Notes under the pieces: generated by a model
Told to the model about the DNA's origin: nothing
The model's input: the letters and a program-made list of their open reading frames with translations, nothing else
Database searches by the model: none
Origin: Seminavis robusta
Taxonomy: Eukaryota; Bacillariophyta; Bacillariophyceae; Naviculales; Naviculaceae
Direction: 5' to 3'
DNA length: 25,175 nucleotides
NCBI GenBank assembly: GCA_903772945.1
Contig: CAICTM010001643.1
Span: 1 to 25,175 of the forward strand
Made by a program: the position numbers and the translations under genes
Shown: positions 1-8,839 of the stretch, piece by piece
Layout of the letters: each line of letters begins with the position of its first letter
Position numbering within the stretch: position 1 is the first letter of the stretch

Positions 1-330
1 GGCACCACAAAAATGCTCGAGATTTGGATGGTCAGCTAACTTACACCAAATACGGCAATGCAGTTGTCGGTCCCATGTCACTCTCACGTGAGGTGGGATA
101 CATCACCCATGTTGGGGGGAACCGACACCTCCGAGTGATGATCATACTGGTACAAGAAGCGCTGAATCTTTTGATCCCAATAAGATGCTCGGGAGTCTGG
201 TCTTTTGCAAAGCAGTATGGCACGTATCTACCCCCACTTCCACTATGATTCCTTCTCAATTCACAGGATAGGACCTCCCCCCGAACATTGAACGATACCT
301 CCGGGCTCATCCACCCCCATGATTACACCC
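1..330. other. Left edge, no recognisable gene
   Basis: I see no coding signal here that stands out from chance. Open frames on both strands are short and overlap each other. A pyrimidine/purine-skewed tract begins near the end of this stretch and leads into the charged ORF that follows. A gene entering from the left of the window cannot be excluded. Confidence 0.4.
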
Positions 331-709
331 AACTGCAAAAAAGGGAGAAGGGGACGATAACGGGGAAGAAGGAGACAATGAGGATAAGGTAGAGGAGGTG
401 GGAAAGGAGGAGTCCGAGGATTCCATTCTCGGTGACACTGACGGGAGCCGCGGTGGTCTTGATGATAAGAAGAAGCCGCCAAGAAAAGGGATGATGCAGA
501 GGAGACTAACGCAAGCAAAAATGGTCTTGGTGATGAGAAGGAGCCCAGAGAGAAAAAGTTTGAAGCAAAGACTGTGGAATGGGTACCATAACGATGGAGA
601 TGCCACTGCGACAGTTTACACACCAGACTTCCAGAATATCTGTAAGTGCCTCCCTGATGAGACTCCAAAACCAGAGAGAGTAAGACGAGAGAGTTCGAAA
701 GAGAGATAG
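331..709 (+). pseudogene. Decayed charged protein ORF
   Basis: An open stretch very rich in Glu, Asp and Lys runs from about 331 (GEGDDNGEEGDNED, then KVEEVGKEESED). After a KKKPP stretch near 480 the coding-like signal moves to another frame (EKEPREKKFEAKTVEWVP, ending at a TAA near 590). It then returns to the first frame (HNDGDATATVYTPDF). Two frame changes within about 120 bp, together with coding-like composition on both sides, suggest a pseudogene rather than a working gene. I do not recognise the family. The acidic/basic composition resembles the minus-strand pseudogene next to it, but I see no clear homology between them. Alternatively the purine-rich tract is merely low-complexity DNA. 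Confidence 0.35.
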
Positions 710-717
710 AGAGGGCT

Positions 718-720
<3 letters not shown>

Positions 721-761
<41 letters not shown>
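721..761. repeat. GA dinucleotide microsatellite
   Basis: About 20 uninterrupted copies of GA, flanked by less perfect purine-rich sequence on both sides. The Ser/Leu-rich ORF antisense to it is an artefact of the repeat. Confidence 0.95.
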
Positions 762-765
<4 letters not shown>

Positions 766-952
766 AGAGGGATATACTAAGTGGACCTCGTGCAGCTCTA
801 GCTCCAAACCAAAAAAAAAGAAAGAGAACTAACATGGTTTTTGTCTATTATACTACTATGAACTCTTCTACTCATTGTTAGGTCTCCCTTCACGATAAGC
901 TTCATGGTGAACTCCATTTCATCTTCATCAGATGAGCAGGACGACAGACTTT

Positions 953-2149
953 CTACTTTGTTGCCTTCCTTAGCTCCAGTTTGTTATTGACACTTCGATA
1001 GAGACCCTGTTTGCTTTGTGGCAGGAGGAGCATCAGTTTGTTTCTGACCACCTTTACCGTCTCAGATTGTTTTGGGAATACAGGACGGTACAGCTCTTCA
1101 TCACCCTCCTCATCAGAGGAGTCCAAGACAATTTCATACACTTTGTCCTCTCTCTGCATTCTCCCTCCTCTCTCATCTGATTCTGACTCATCGTCGCTGC
1201 TGTCATTGGTGCTGTCATCCCTGCACGACAGTTTCTATTACTACAAGTCGACTTTCAACTCCTCCAGGTTCCCGTCAAACCGTTTCATCATCATCACTTG
1301 ATTCCATGTTAGCTTCATCGTCAAGCATCCTCTTCCCATACACATCTACTTTCAGTTCCGAGGTTGAAACAATGCAAACTGGGATGGGATCCTTGATGCG
1401 ATACCTTTTCATGAAAAGCCTGCAGTGTTCCTTCTGTAGCATCTTTTCCACAGCCTTCTTTGTGAAATTGATAGTTCTCTTTGTCAGCTATCAAGTGCTT
1501 GTGCAGCTATCACGAATCTTCTGATCCCAAGCAGTGGCAAGGCATGGTTTGAGGTGACAGATGTCACAGTGGCGAGCTATGATGCCATCTTCCTCGTCTC
1601 CTTGCTCTGTCCATAGCCCGGCGGCCTGTACACTATCTTGCCCTCACTGGGCTCATACTCAGATGACTCTCTTGGGTATCCTTCTACTGTGAAGTTCAGC
1701 CTTGATTGTTTGCTGTCCACTGCTCCGCTGCTAGACTCCTTCCTCTTCCCTTGTCTGTGCTTGGCAGTCCTTGACCTTTGACCACCTACTGCAGTCCTCT
1801 TCTCACCAGTCTTCTTCCCTTGACAGGTTCCTTTCTTGTCACTGGTCTTCTTGCTTCTCTTCTTCTTACTATTAGCACCCGATCCACTATCAAAAACATG
1901 GCCATCTTCTCCATAAAGAGGATTCGACTCGCTGACAGGTTTCCGGAGGTGAAATTGAGCGTGGTCTTTTAGGTTTCTGGTGGCCCACCTATACCTGGAG
2001 CCCTTAACTTGTTGAGCTTGAACTCAAAGCAAAGGTTGCAGGTATCTTCTTTAGACACAGAGGGCACCCACTATACAAGATCCTGGTAGCATTGGCATAC
2101 GTTCTGCATCTGCACACTCATTATCCAACCAAGAACCAGGGAGTGGCAT
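953..2149 (-). pseudogene. Frameshifted pseudogene of a Lys/Glu-rich protein with Cys pairs
   Basis: Read on the minus strand, coding-like peptide continues across the whole interval but switches frame several times. It starts at an ATG at 2149 (MPLPGSWLDNECADAERMPM). It then moves to a frame with TCNLCFEFKLNKLRAPG, and then to a long open stretch with DHAQFHLRKP, a Lys-rich region and VYRPPGYGQ. Next comes a frame with RHCDICHLKPCLATAWDQ, then KKAVEKMLQKEHCRLF, and finally an acidic tail ending at a stop at 953. At least three frameshifts or stops separate these blocks. The two C-x2-C motifs and nearby His residues suggest lost zinc-binding modules. I do not recognise the family. The absence of any one long frame makes a working gene unlikely. 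Unrecognised introns could explain some of the breaks, but I see no good GT-AG pairs. Confidence 0.5.
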
Positions 2150-2480
2150 ATTATCCTTGTTTTTGTTTTCGTTTGTCGGAACAGGATTTTTGTGAGACTG
2201 ACACATTTTTCAAAAATCTCTCCCCCCCTTCCCCACTCACACTTTTTCAAAAAATAGTTCATGCAACGAGATTGCTTGAATTCATGCCAACGAACCCAAA
2301 CCTTCATATATAGAAACAGAATGACCCCCAACCAGCCCCCAGCCCCAGTACTGCAACGACATATTGATATCATACCAGCAGGAAGTATGTACTAGAGAGC
2401 AAAGACGGATGCTACTATGCATGCAGTTACGACTACATCCACAGTCCAAAAATATGAGACATAAAATTGATTTCTCCATT
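2150..2480. other. Intergenic stretch, nothing recognised
   Basis: Between the minus-strand pseudogene start and the H3 pseudogene. It contains homopolymer-rich DNA (C runs, T runs) and short open frames on both strands that carry no recognisable motif. Confidence 0.4.
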
Positions 2481-2890
2481 ATGGTAAGGACTAAACAAAC
2501 TGCAAGCAAAGTAGTCGACGGACAACATCCCAGATTCCGGAAAGCGCGTAGCAAGGCGGGCCGCCAGGAGGTCCCTCCTCCATTGAAGGTGTGTGTCAAA
2601 AGCGACAGCGCTATCGCCAGGAACTGTGGCTCTACAGAAATTCGAAGGTACCAAAAGTCAACCGATCTCCTAATCAGGAGACTGCCTTTCAGCGTCTTGT
2701 CCGGACATAGCTTCTGATATTAGAAAAGACATCAGGTCCAAGGGTCTGCAATGGAAGCTCTCCAGCAAGCATCAGAAGCCCATCTTGTGACATCTTCCAA
2801 TGTTCCAACTTTGTGCTATCCATGCCAAAAGAATCACCATCATGCAAAAGATATCGGCTAGCCAGGAGGATTCGAGTGGAAGGTTTTAGG
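2481..2890 (+). pseudogene. Histone H3 pseudogene
   Basis: Histone H3 is a core nucleosome protein of about 135 residues. The ATG at 2481 begins with an H3-type N-terminus (M-x-RTKQTA). Further on come blocks matching the H3 globular domain almost exactly: EIRRYQKSTDLLIRRLPF, then RLVR, ASDIRKDI, ALQQASEAHLV, CAIHAKRITIM and LARRIR. These blocks lie in different frames. Frame changes, most easily read as one-base losses, occur near RYR/GTVAL, after the LPF block, between RLVR and the helix that follows, inside the DIR.QG region and again before the C-terminal block. The frame reading on from LPF hits a stop just after the break. The order and spacing of the blocks follow H3 throughout, so this is a dead H3 or H3-variant copy. 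The N-terminal tail after residue 8 is much more diverged than the core. No intron explains the frame changes. Confidence 0.85.
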
Positions 2891-2911
2891 TACTATTCTA
2901 GACCTGAAAAA

Positions 2912-3463
2912 TTAACGTATAAGATAACATGTGTTCTTCTTTGTTGCCTTCTTTCGTGCATACCATATGTCTTTGGTCAGTGCAGCCTTGACTGTTTTTT
3001 GGTTTGCATGAGGCGTAATTGTTTTCTTTTCGGTACTTTGTGAATGTGACAATCCTCTTCTAGGACGGTTAACCTGTGGTTATAAATATATAAGGTATAC
3101 ATATATAGATAGTAGTATACCTTGTTCTGTGCAAGGATCGAATACATGCGCCTGCCTCCTGTCATGCCAACTCGGGTCACATAATTCTGCGGCTGTTCGA
3201 ACTCTTACTTAGCCAAAACTCTGGGATTCACTCTGCCCCTTCTGTAGAGTGAAACTACAGAGCAAATTCATTGTTTGGCAGAGTTTTTCGTTTCCAGTGT
3301 TGGCACTGTTTGCATCTGCAGGAACGGTGCGAAGTTTGTAGGTGGTTGCACGAGAATCGTCGATCTCAACTTCTTCGTCATTGTCGACGAGAGGAAGAAT
3401 GGGTTTGCCACGCAACTGTTTTCTCGAAGTTGGTGAACGCATGCTTTCCTTGACAATCTTCAT
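2912..3463 (-). CDS. Possible spliced hypothetical gene
   Basis: Tentative model. An ATG at 3463 opens 84 codons with good coding character (KQLRGKPILPLVDNDEEVE) ending in TAA near 3209. Further down the minus strand a block in another frame (QNYVTRVGMTGGRRMYSIL) ends in AAG at a GTATAC donor at 3120. A short intron 3074-3120 (47 bp, ending CACAG) would join it in frame to a 53-codon exon, 3073 to 2912, starting VNRPRRGLSHSQ and ending NTCYLIR-stop. The junction between the first and second blocks is not resolved: the phase-compatible splice sites I can find are weak. The final exon is Lys-rich and basic. I do not recognise the protein. It is transcribed away from the LTR-like repeat that begins 52 bp upstream of its ATG. 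It could equally be a remnant. Confidence 0.35.
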
Positions 3464-3514
3464 GGTGAAGGAATAGGTTGAGGGTAGTGAAAGCTATTGT
3501 GTTTGTTAACAAAA

Positions 3515-3929
3515 TGCACTACGCTAAAAGCTAGTGTAAAGATCTTCGAGTGTTTTGAGTTTGAGAGAATGAAAGTATGAAGAAGATTAGAAAGCTACGA
3601 AAACTAATCCATAAGAGAGATCGTTGTGAAGCTATTGAAGTTGGTCTCCCGCGGAGGCCTCGAAGTGTGATTTCGTAGGTTATGGCAATAACTCTACGTA
3701 CTCCACGGTCCATTTCCGGAACACGTGGAACTTCAGCTAGTAGCTGTCTAGTAGCGTGGAAGCTTTCCCGCGGCTAAATATCTAGAGCGATGTTTCATCG
3801 ACAACCTAGTATGACTAGCAGTCATGAGAACCCTGTCTCAATGACTATTCGCGAAGGACTACGTCATGAGTCGAACTCAAACCCTATCTAGGATCGAGTC
3901 GCGAATAAGGCTAAGAGCTGTGTATTGCA
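3515..3929 (+). repeat. LTR-like repeat, copy 1 (TG...CA)
   Basis: A 415-bp segment beginning TGCACTACGC and ending GTGTATTGCA. It is repeated in inverted orientation at 21925-22352. The match includes about 53 identical bases (3866-3918 against 21936-21988) and ends abruptly at both tips, as expected for a mobile element. TG/CA ends, the length, and a TATA-like TAAATATCTAG at about 3775 with some 150 bp downstream of it fit a long terminal repeat with a promoter. There is no target-site duplication (CAAAA on the left, TTTGT on the right), and no clear primer-binding site follows. No reverse transcriptase or integrase lies downstream. It may therefore be a relic LTR or another kind of terminal repeat. 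Confidence 0.6.
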
Positions 3930-3932
3930 TTT

Positions 3933-5276
3933 GTGAAGTATGGCAGTGGTGGCAGCAAGGCTGGCAGCAAAAAGAAACCACCAAGGCCATCCAATTCCTA
4001 CTTCCGTGACACCTCAACGATGTACAGGTGCGACGCCACTGTCCGTTCTCACAAAACTACCACCGACATGTCAATGTCCGGCAAGTTTATTGCCCAAGAT
4101 GGTGAAGTGCAAAACAATTTGGTTGGAGTTGTCCGCCCTTGCAATAGCTTCATGGTGGAGAAACCAATCGGAGGAGCCCTGGCATTCAGCCAACTTGACG
4201 CCTGGACCGACAGCTCCCTCAATCATCGGGCAAGCGCTCATGTATTGGTGACCAATGGCCTTGTCATGGAGCACGACACTTTGCAGTGCCGGGTGAGCAG
4301 CACCAAACCTGATATGCTTGTTATCTCATTCACCATGAGCCCTTCCTTCTCCCTTCCAGAAGCGAAGCTCTCGTACCTGCTCCCAAAGATTCAAGAGGCT
4401 TATGGTGAGGGGGTTGCTGCCGACCAGGAGGCCTGTTTGCGAATCTTGAAATCCTCGCCTCGTTACATCTCGTGCTTGCAGAATCTGGCGAGTCTTCGTG
4501 GCCAAACCGCTGAAGGTGATCCCCTTACCGTCGAGTTTCGTATGACAGCTCCCTTCCACATTCACGATGATCTTGTGACACAGAAGGAAGACCCCATCTT
4601 CTATGGGTTCGAAGTTTCACATGACAATGGTGAAACCAACGTTTACTTTGAGCTGAAAGAGAAAGAAAAGGAGTTCAAGCCTGTTATGATCAATGGATTG
4701 CACCCATCGTCTTCCAACCAAGCTGCTGGCAGGGCGAGGAAGGGCATGTTTCAGAGTTTTGGGATGTCATCCATTCCTGAAAGTGTGAGCTTTGTGTCGC
4801 CCTCAAAGGCTCACCGTAGTAGGCAGAGTGGTAGCCACGGACATGAAGACGACAGCTCCACCACCCAGACTGAAGACCAGCATGGTTCTGGTCGAATGGA
4901 TGTTGACACCGCATACAATGCCGACGACGATGATTCGTGGGATTCGCAGCTTGGTGAAGACAGCACGACAGGACCTGGTGAATCGGAAGAGATCACAAAG
5001 TTGCGACGGGAGCTTGAGGCTATGCAGTCGATCCTCTCAGGTATTACTCAAGCCAAGTCGTTTGGCAGTGATGATGGTAGCAAGTCAGCAAAGCATGCCG
5101 GCAATCTCAAGAAGATGAAGACCAATGATGGTTATGCTTCAAGCAACTCCATTGCTGGTGACAGCAAGGCTTCTCGTCGCAGCACTGTGACTCGAGGAAC
5201 CAAAGCCCGAGATGACAAACGTAAGAAAGCTGCCTCTGATGCTAGTGATGACACCATTAGAAAGAAGGCTGACTAG
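3933..5276 (+). CDS. Hypothetical protein abutting the LTR-like repeat
   Basis: A 447-codon open frame of unknown function. The first in-frame ATG is at 4020 (418 residues from there). However, the 30 codons before it look coding (GSGGSKAGSKKKPPRPS) and run straight into the end of the LTR-like repeat, so the true N-terminus may be missing, spliced or non-ATG. From the listed start, residues 30-250 are a mixed globular region. Residues about 260-345 are Ser/Asp/His-rich and disordered. A short coiled-coil candidate (EEITKLRRELEAMQSIL) follows near 350, and the tail is Lys/Ser-rich and basic (KARDDKRKKAA). There are no Cys-His knuckle or protease motifs, so I cannot call it Gag, although its position after an LTR-like repeat and its basic tail are Gag-like. 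After the TAG the same frame stays open for 39 more codons. Confidence 0.7.
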   Translation: MKYGSGGSKAGSKKKPPRPSNSYFRDTSTMYRCDATVRSHKTTTDMSMSGKFIAQDGEVQNNLVGVVRPCNSFMVEKPIGGALAFSQLDAWTDSSLNHRASAHVLVTNGLVMEHDTLQCRVSSTKPDMLVISFTMSPSFSLPEAKLSYLLPKIQEAYGEGVAADQEACLRILKSSPRYISCLQNLASLRGQTAEGDPLTVEFRMTAPFHIHDDLVTQKEDPIFYGFEVSHDNGETNVYFELKEKEKEFKPVMINGLHPSSSNQAAGRARKGMFQSFGMSSIPESVSFVSPSKAHRSRQSGSHGHEDDSSTTQTEDQHGSGRMDVDTAYNADDDDSWDSQLGEDSTTGPGESEEITKLRRELEAMQSILSGITQAKSFGSDDGSKSAKHAGNLKKMKTNDGYASSNSIAGDSKASRRSTVTRGTKARDDKRKKAASDASDDTIRKKAD

Positions 5277-5367
5277 TGGTTTTTCTCGGCCTGCTTTTGG
5301 TTGTTGTGGCAATGGTTGGACAAGGCTGTCAATGCTCTGCAAGAGGTTGCTAGTGATGAGGAAACTG

Positions 5368-5640
5368 TCAAGTTAGATAACAAACAAACAAACTAGTAGT
5401 GGTTGTGGACTTGAACTTTATTGCCAGATTACTAGTTTTCATGTACGTCCAAGAAGCACACCGCTTGCTCTGGCTGGAACCATCAAAACCGCACCGGACA
5501 CAGTAACTGTTGGCAGGCCAGAAGCGCATAACATGTAACGGTATGCCATGCAGAATGGGAACGATTTCGGAATTCGAAGGATCAGTGGTTAATGGATATT
5601 TTGAGCCGGTCAGCATGTTGATCCAGGCAGGTGCCTAGTG
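5368..5640 (-). pseudogene. Possible gene fragment with Cys pair
   Basis: A minus-strand open stretch of about 87 codons with reasonable coding character (ATG at 5616; HVMRFWPANSYCVRCGFDG, then KRCASWTYMKTSNL). The C-x2-C followed by a further Cys resembles the small Cys-rich tail of some transposases such as PiggyBac-type, but too little is present to assign it. Nothing upstream or downstream extends it, so it is at best a fragment. Confidence 0.3.
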
Positions 5641-6540
5641 AAGAATTGTTAGTAAAGGAATGTTATTAACAATTATGAGCATGCTAAAAGTGGCAACTGT
5701 GCCATACTGGAGCACACAGGCCCAGCTGGGGAGTGCCAACTCTTAACAGCTGGTAACGGTTTTGGCTACCCAGCTTGTGGGATTGCAAGCTGGGTGACTA
5801 ACTAGTGGGCATGCTTGCACATTAATAGTGGATGGGATCTGGTACATGACTCAAAGACTTAAGGGTCATGGTCCCAGATCAACACAGCAGCCTCACTCCA
5901 CACCCAAGTGCAACACACCTCCATGGCTGGCCGCTTTAGAGATAAAGTTACCGCGAAGCACCTCTGTCATCTCGCCCATAGGGCTACATGTGTACCCACC
6001 TTCTAGCTAGAGATAGCGCTGCTTTTGACCAAATCTAATCATGCAATAGTCACTGCCTTGTTGCGAGTTTCGTTTAGATTTGTTTCTGGATGCTGTACGG
6101 GTACCAGTACCAGATCTATCAGCATCCAAACGAGCGGTAGTGGGTACTCTCATCTCTCCTCAGTCTTCCTTTCTCGACGTTCTTGTAAAAAGGCAGGATG
6201 GCGGGATTACATCCTTGTCCCACAAAGCGCATAGCTACTTCACACTGGTCATTGGTTTTTCGTATCAAAGCCTTTTCAGATTCCACCCAGAATCTGACAG
6301 CTACCCATGCCGCGACGATTTCGGCACTGGACGGCTCAGAGACGGTGGTACCGGTACCTACGTGTATTGCATTGCATTGCCACGGCAGTAGCTACTAGCT
6401 AGCTAGTACAAAAATCTTGTCCCAGCGTGCTGTTACTGTGGAATCAAGCTTGTTGGTGATTCCTCTTCTGTTTCTACTAGCTAGCTAACAAAATACACCG
6501 TACCTACTACTAGAGTAGCTAGCTAGAACCTGGTAGTACC
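5641..6540. other. Noncoding stretch with small hairpins
   Basis: No convincing gene. It holds small inverted repeats, for example CCCAGCTT...AAGCTGGG near 5770-5793 and GGGATCTGGTACATGAC...GTCATGGTCCCAGATC near 5834-5880. From about 6100 on, GGTACC-like and CTAGCTAG motifs start to recur. The short open frames here lie across these repeats. Confidence 0.5.
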
Positions 6541-7199
6541 TGGTACCACAGGGGGTAGACAGCACTACATGCAGCCTGTTTATCTGCATAGGGAGGAAGC
6601 CCACTGAGAGAGAGCATGGCCAGCCATCTTTTTGGCTTGAATTCAAAAACGTCTCCTACCTCTACAATTACACAGGCGTACAAATCCTGTTCAATTGCAC
6701 AGGAGACGGGTGCCTGTTCAATAGTACAGGCTCCTGTCCAAGCATGTAGCATTTGATAGTTCAATTTTTTCTCTAAGTCCAAAGTCAAGTTAACAGGAGC
6801 CTGTTCAATAGTACAGGCTCCTGTCCAAGCATATAGCATTTGATAGTTCTTAGTCCAAACCATTAGGAAAATAGATCATTCAATACTTGCATGTCGAGTG
6901 ATACACACATGAAGACCAACTATACTCTAGGATTCTTATCATGCTCCACTACAGAAATCAGCAATCGGAGAATCAAGTCAGGATCAGCATGTACAGAAGC
7001 ACATGATGTTGCCTGTTCGATAGCACATGAAGGTTCCTGTTTGTTGGTACAGAATCCTGTTCATTTGCACAGGAGACGGGTGCCTGTTCAATAGTACACG
7101 AAATGGGTCACTGGGAGGAAAAGAATGACAAACACCAAAGTCGCAAGCAGCCACAAATAAATGCAAGAGACCGATGGATATGGCAGTAGTTGTTCTTGC

Positions 7200-7237
<38 letters not shown>

Positions 7238-7800
7238 AATAATGAATTTGCACGTCTTCCTCTATGAGTACAAGGTCTAGCTACGGTGCCAACCTTTAGC
7301 AGGGGGTGTTCCCTGTACTTTACTGTGCTTTAGCACTCCTTCTTTGGTCCTGAGCACATCTATCGAAGCAACTCTATTGAAGCTCCTCTGTGGACGAGCA
7401 TTGCCTATACTGGCTGGCATCCTCACTCTACATGCAACTTTTGAATGATAGTACATTTACCTAATGGTGTAACTTGACTTTGGACTTAGAGAAAAAAATT
7501 GAAGTATCAAATCCTGTATGCTTGGACAGGAGCCTGTGCATATGAACAGGCTGGGCTGTCTATTTCCTGTGCAATTGAACAGGCTAGGCTGTCTATTTCC
7601 TGTGCAATTGAACAGGTGACGAAATTCCTGTGCAATTGAACAGGACATTGACCGTCAATGTCCTGTTCAATTGCACAGGTGCCTGTTCAATTGCACAGGA
7701 ATGGTGTCACCTGCCATGCCTGGATTTAGCTGCAGGCTTGCTCTCTGAAAATCCTGTGCAGATAAACAGGCTGTATGTAGTGCTGTCTATCAGGTACCGG
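6541..7800. mobile_element. Foldback-type element full of an 18-bp palindrome
   Basis: The two ends are inverted copies of each other: 6555-6593 (GTAGACAGCACTACATGCAG...) pairs with 7753-7790. An inner arm at 6712-6800 pairs with 7465-7550, sharing AACTTGACTTTGGACTTAGA. Both tips lie beside a GGTACC. Inside, an 18-bp palindrome of the type CCTGTTCAATTGCACAGG recurs at 6686, 6713, 6800, 7056, 7083, 7533, 7566, 7599, 7627, 7662 and 7682, with relatives at 6575 and 7753. A direct repeat of about 50 bp lies at 6712 and 6799. No ORF in it looks real; the repeated peptides come from the repeats. It is best described as a nonautonomous foldback or MITE-like element. Confidence 0.7.
7199..7237. repeat. 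TTGCTG microsatellite
   Basis: About six copies of the hexamer TTGCTG, beginning slightly imperfectly, located in the loop region of the foldback element. Confidence 0.9.
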
Positions 7801-8035
7801 TCTTGGTAGTGGTTTGTAGTGCGCGACTGGCCGCGAAGAAGTCCGGTCACCAACGCCTGGTTCTCTTGGCTCGCGGTCGTTCATCGTCGTTCATTTGGTG
7901 GCCTCTCTTGCGATCTTTGGTGGTTCCTTGCCTTCGGGGATGAGCAAAATTGCCCATAGCCCTGCATTGTAATTGATAGCTTTTTTTGTAAAAGTGTATG
8001 TGAAAAAGCGAATATTTGTTTTGGGCTGCAATTTT
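7801..8035. other. Noncoding, nothing recognised
   Basis: Unique-looking sequence between the foldback element and the ATTGGATT hairpin. No open frame of interest. Confidence 0.4.
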
Positions 8036-8177
8036 TCTATTGGATTAGATCGGATTGGATTGAATTGAATTGGATTGCATTGAATTCCAGTTTACTATAC
8101 AAATATCAGTACAATTTAGAATCAAATTCAATCCAATTCAATCTAATCCAATGCAATCTAATCCAATTGAATCTTGC
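8036..8177. repeat. ATTGGATT/AATCCAAT inverted repeat
   Basis: The left half carries runs of GGATT and GAATT related to ATTGGATTGAATTG. The right half carries the complementary ATTCAATCCAATTCAATC and relatives. A spacer of about 35 bp separates them. The two halves could form a long imperfect hairpin. Confidence 0.7.
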
Positions 8178-8839
8178 TTCCAGCCAAAATGTTCATTTTA
8201 TCCTTTTTCTGACATTCTGAGTCACTCCTGTTGAGTACACTACAACCCAATAGCAAGATTTGCCCATCCCCTTCCTAAAGGCGCTTCGTTGCGGTCCAAG
8301 TAGCCAATAGCTATTTCGTAGCCTTGTATAGGTCTCTCACTTAGCTAGCTAGGCTACCAGGTACTTTGTCTGTTTTGTATGTGTGATTGATCTGGCACTT
8401 TGGTTAGGTTCGTGGTGCGCTAGATTTCTTGTGGTTGGTCTGCAGGTTCCACTGGAGAGACAATGATTGTGCCCAGCATAGTTCACTCAGCACTGGGTGA
8501 ACAGAGGAGTAGCGATCTACTCGTGTACTAACTCCCAGCTTCGAAAGCTGTGGCCAGAACGCAACTGGTACTACTGTACAGTAGACGAAGGTGGTCATTC
8601 AACCAACTGAACGAGTGGCGGAAACGCCTATTTTTTTGAAGAGTAAGCTGCAGCGTTCGTGGTGCTCTGGGCGTGGGAGTCTTAGTTATGTGTCATCTAC
8701 TATGCTGTTTGGTGCTACAATAAACGTGCTTGTAAGATTTGAAGCTGTGTCCTTGGGGTTCTTGTAATGCGACTTCTCGATTTCTTCCCTTGGTGTAGTT
8801 GGCTGCCCATCATAATCGATAAAGAGCGCAAAAGGCTAG
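8178..8839. other. 3' flank of the PDZ-like gene
   Basis: No gene seen. The short minus-strand open frames in 8404-8909 have no recognisable motif, and the last of them is a shadow of the PDZ-like gene. Confidence 0.4.

Noticed and set aside
616..807. Leu/Ser-rich ORF
   Set aside because: Encoded by the GA microsatellite.
3515..5276. Complete LTR retrotransposon
   Set aside because: No reverse transcriptase, integrase, protease or Gag zinc knuckle, no second direct LTR and no clear primer-binding site.
6680..7700. CRISPR-like array of palindromic repeats
   Set aside because: Spacing is irregular, neighbouring copies appear in both orientations, larger inverted arms enclose them, and the DNA is eukaryotic.
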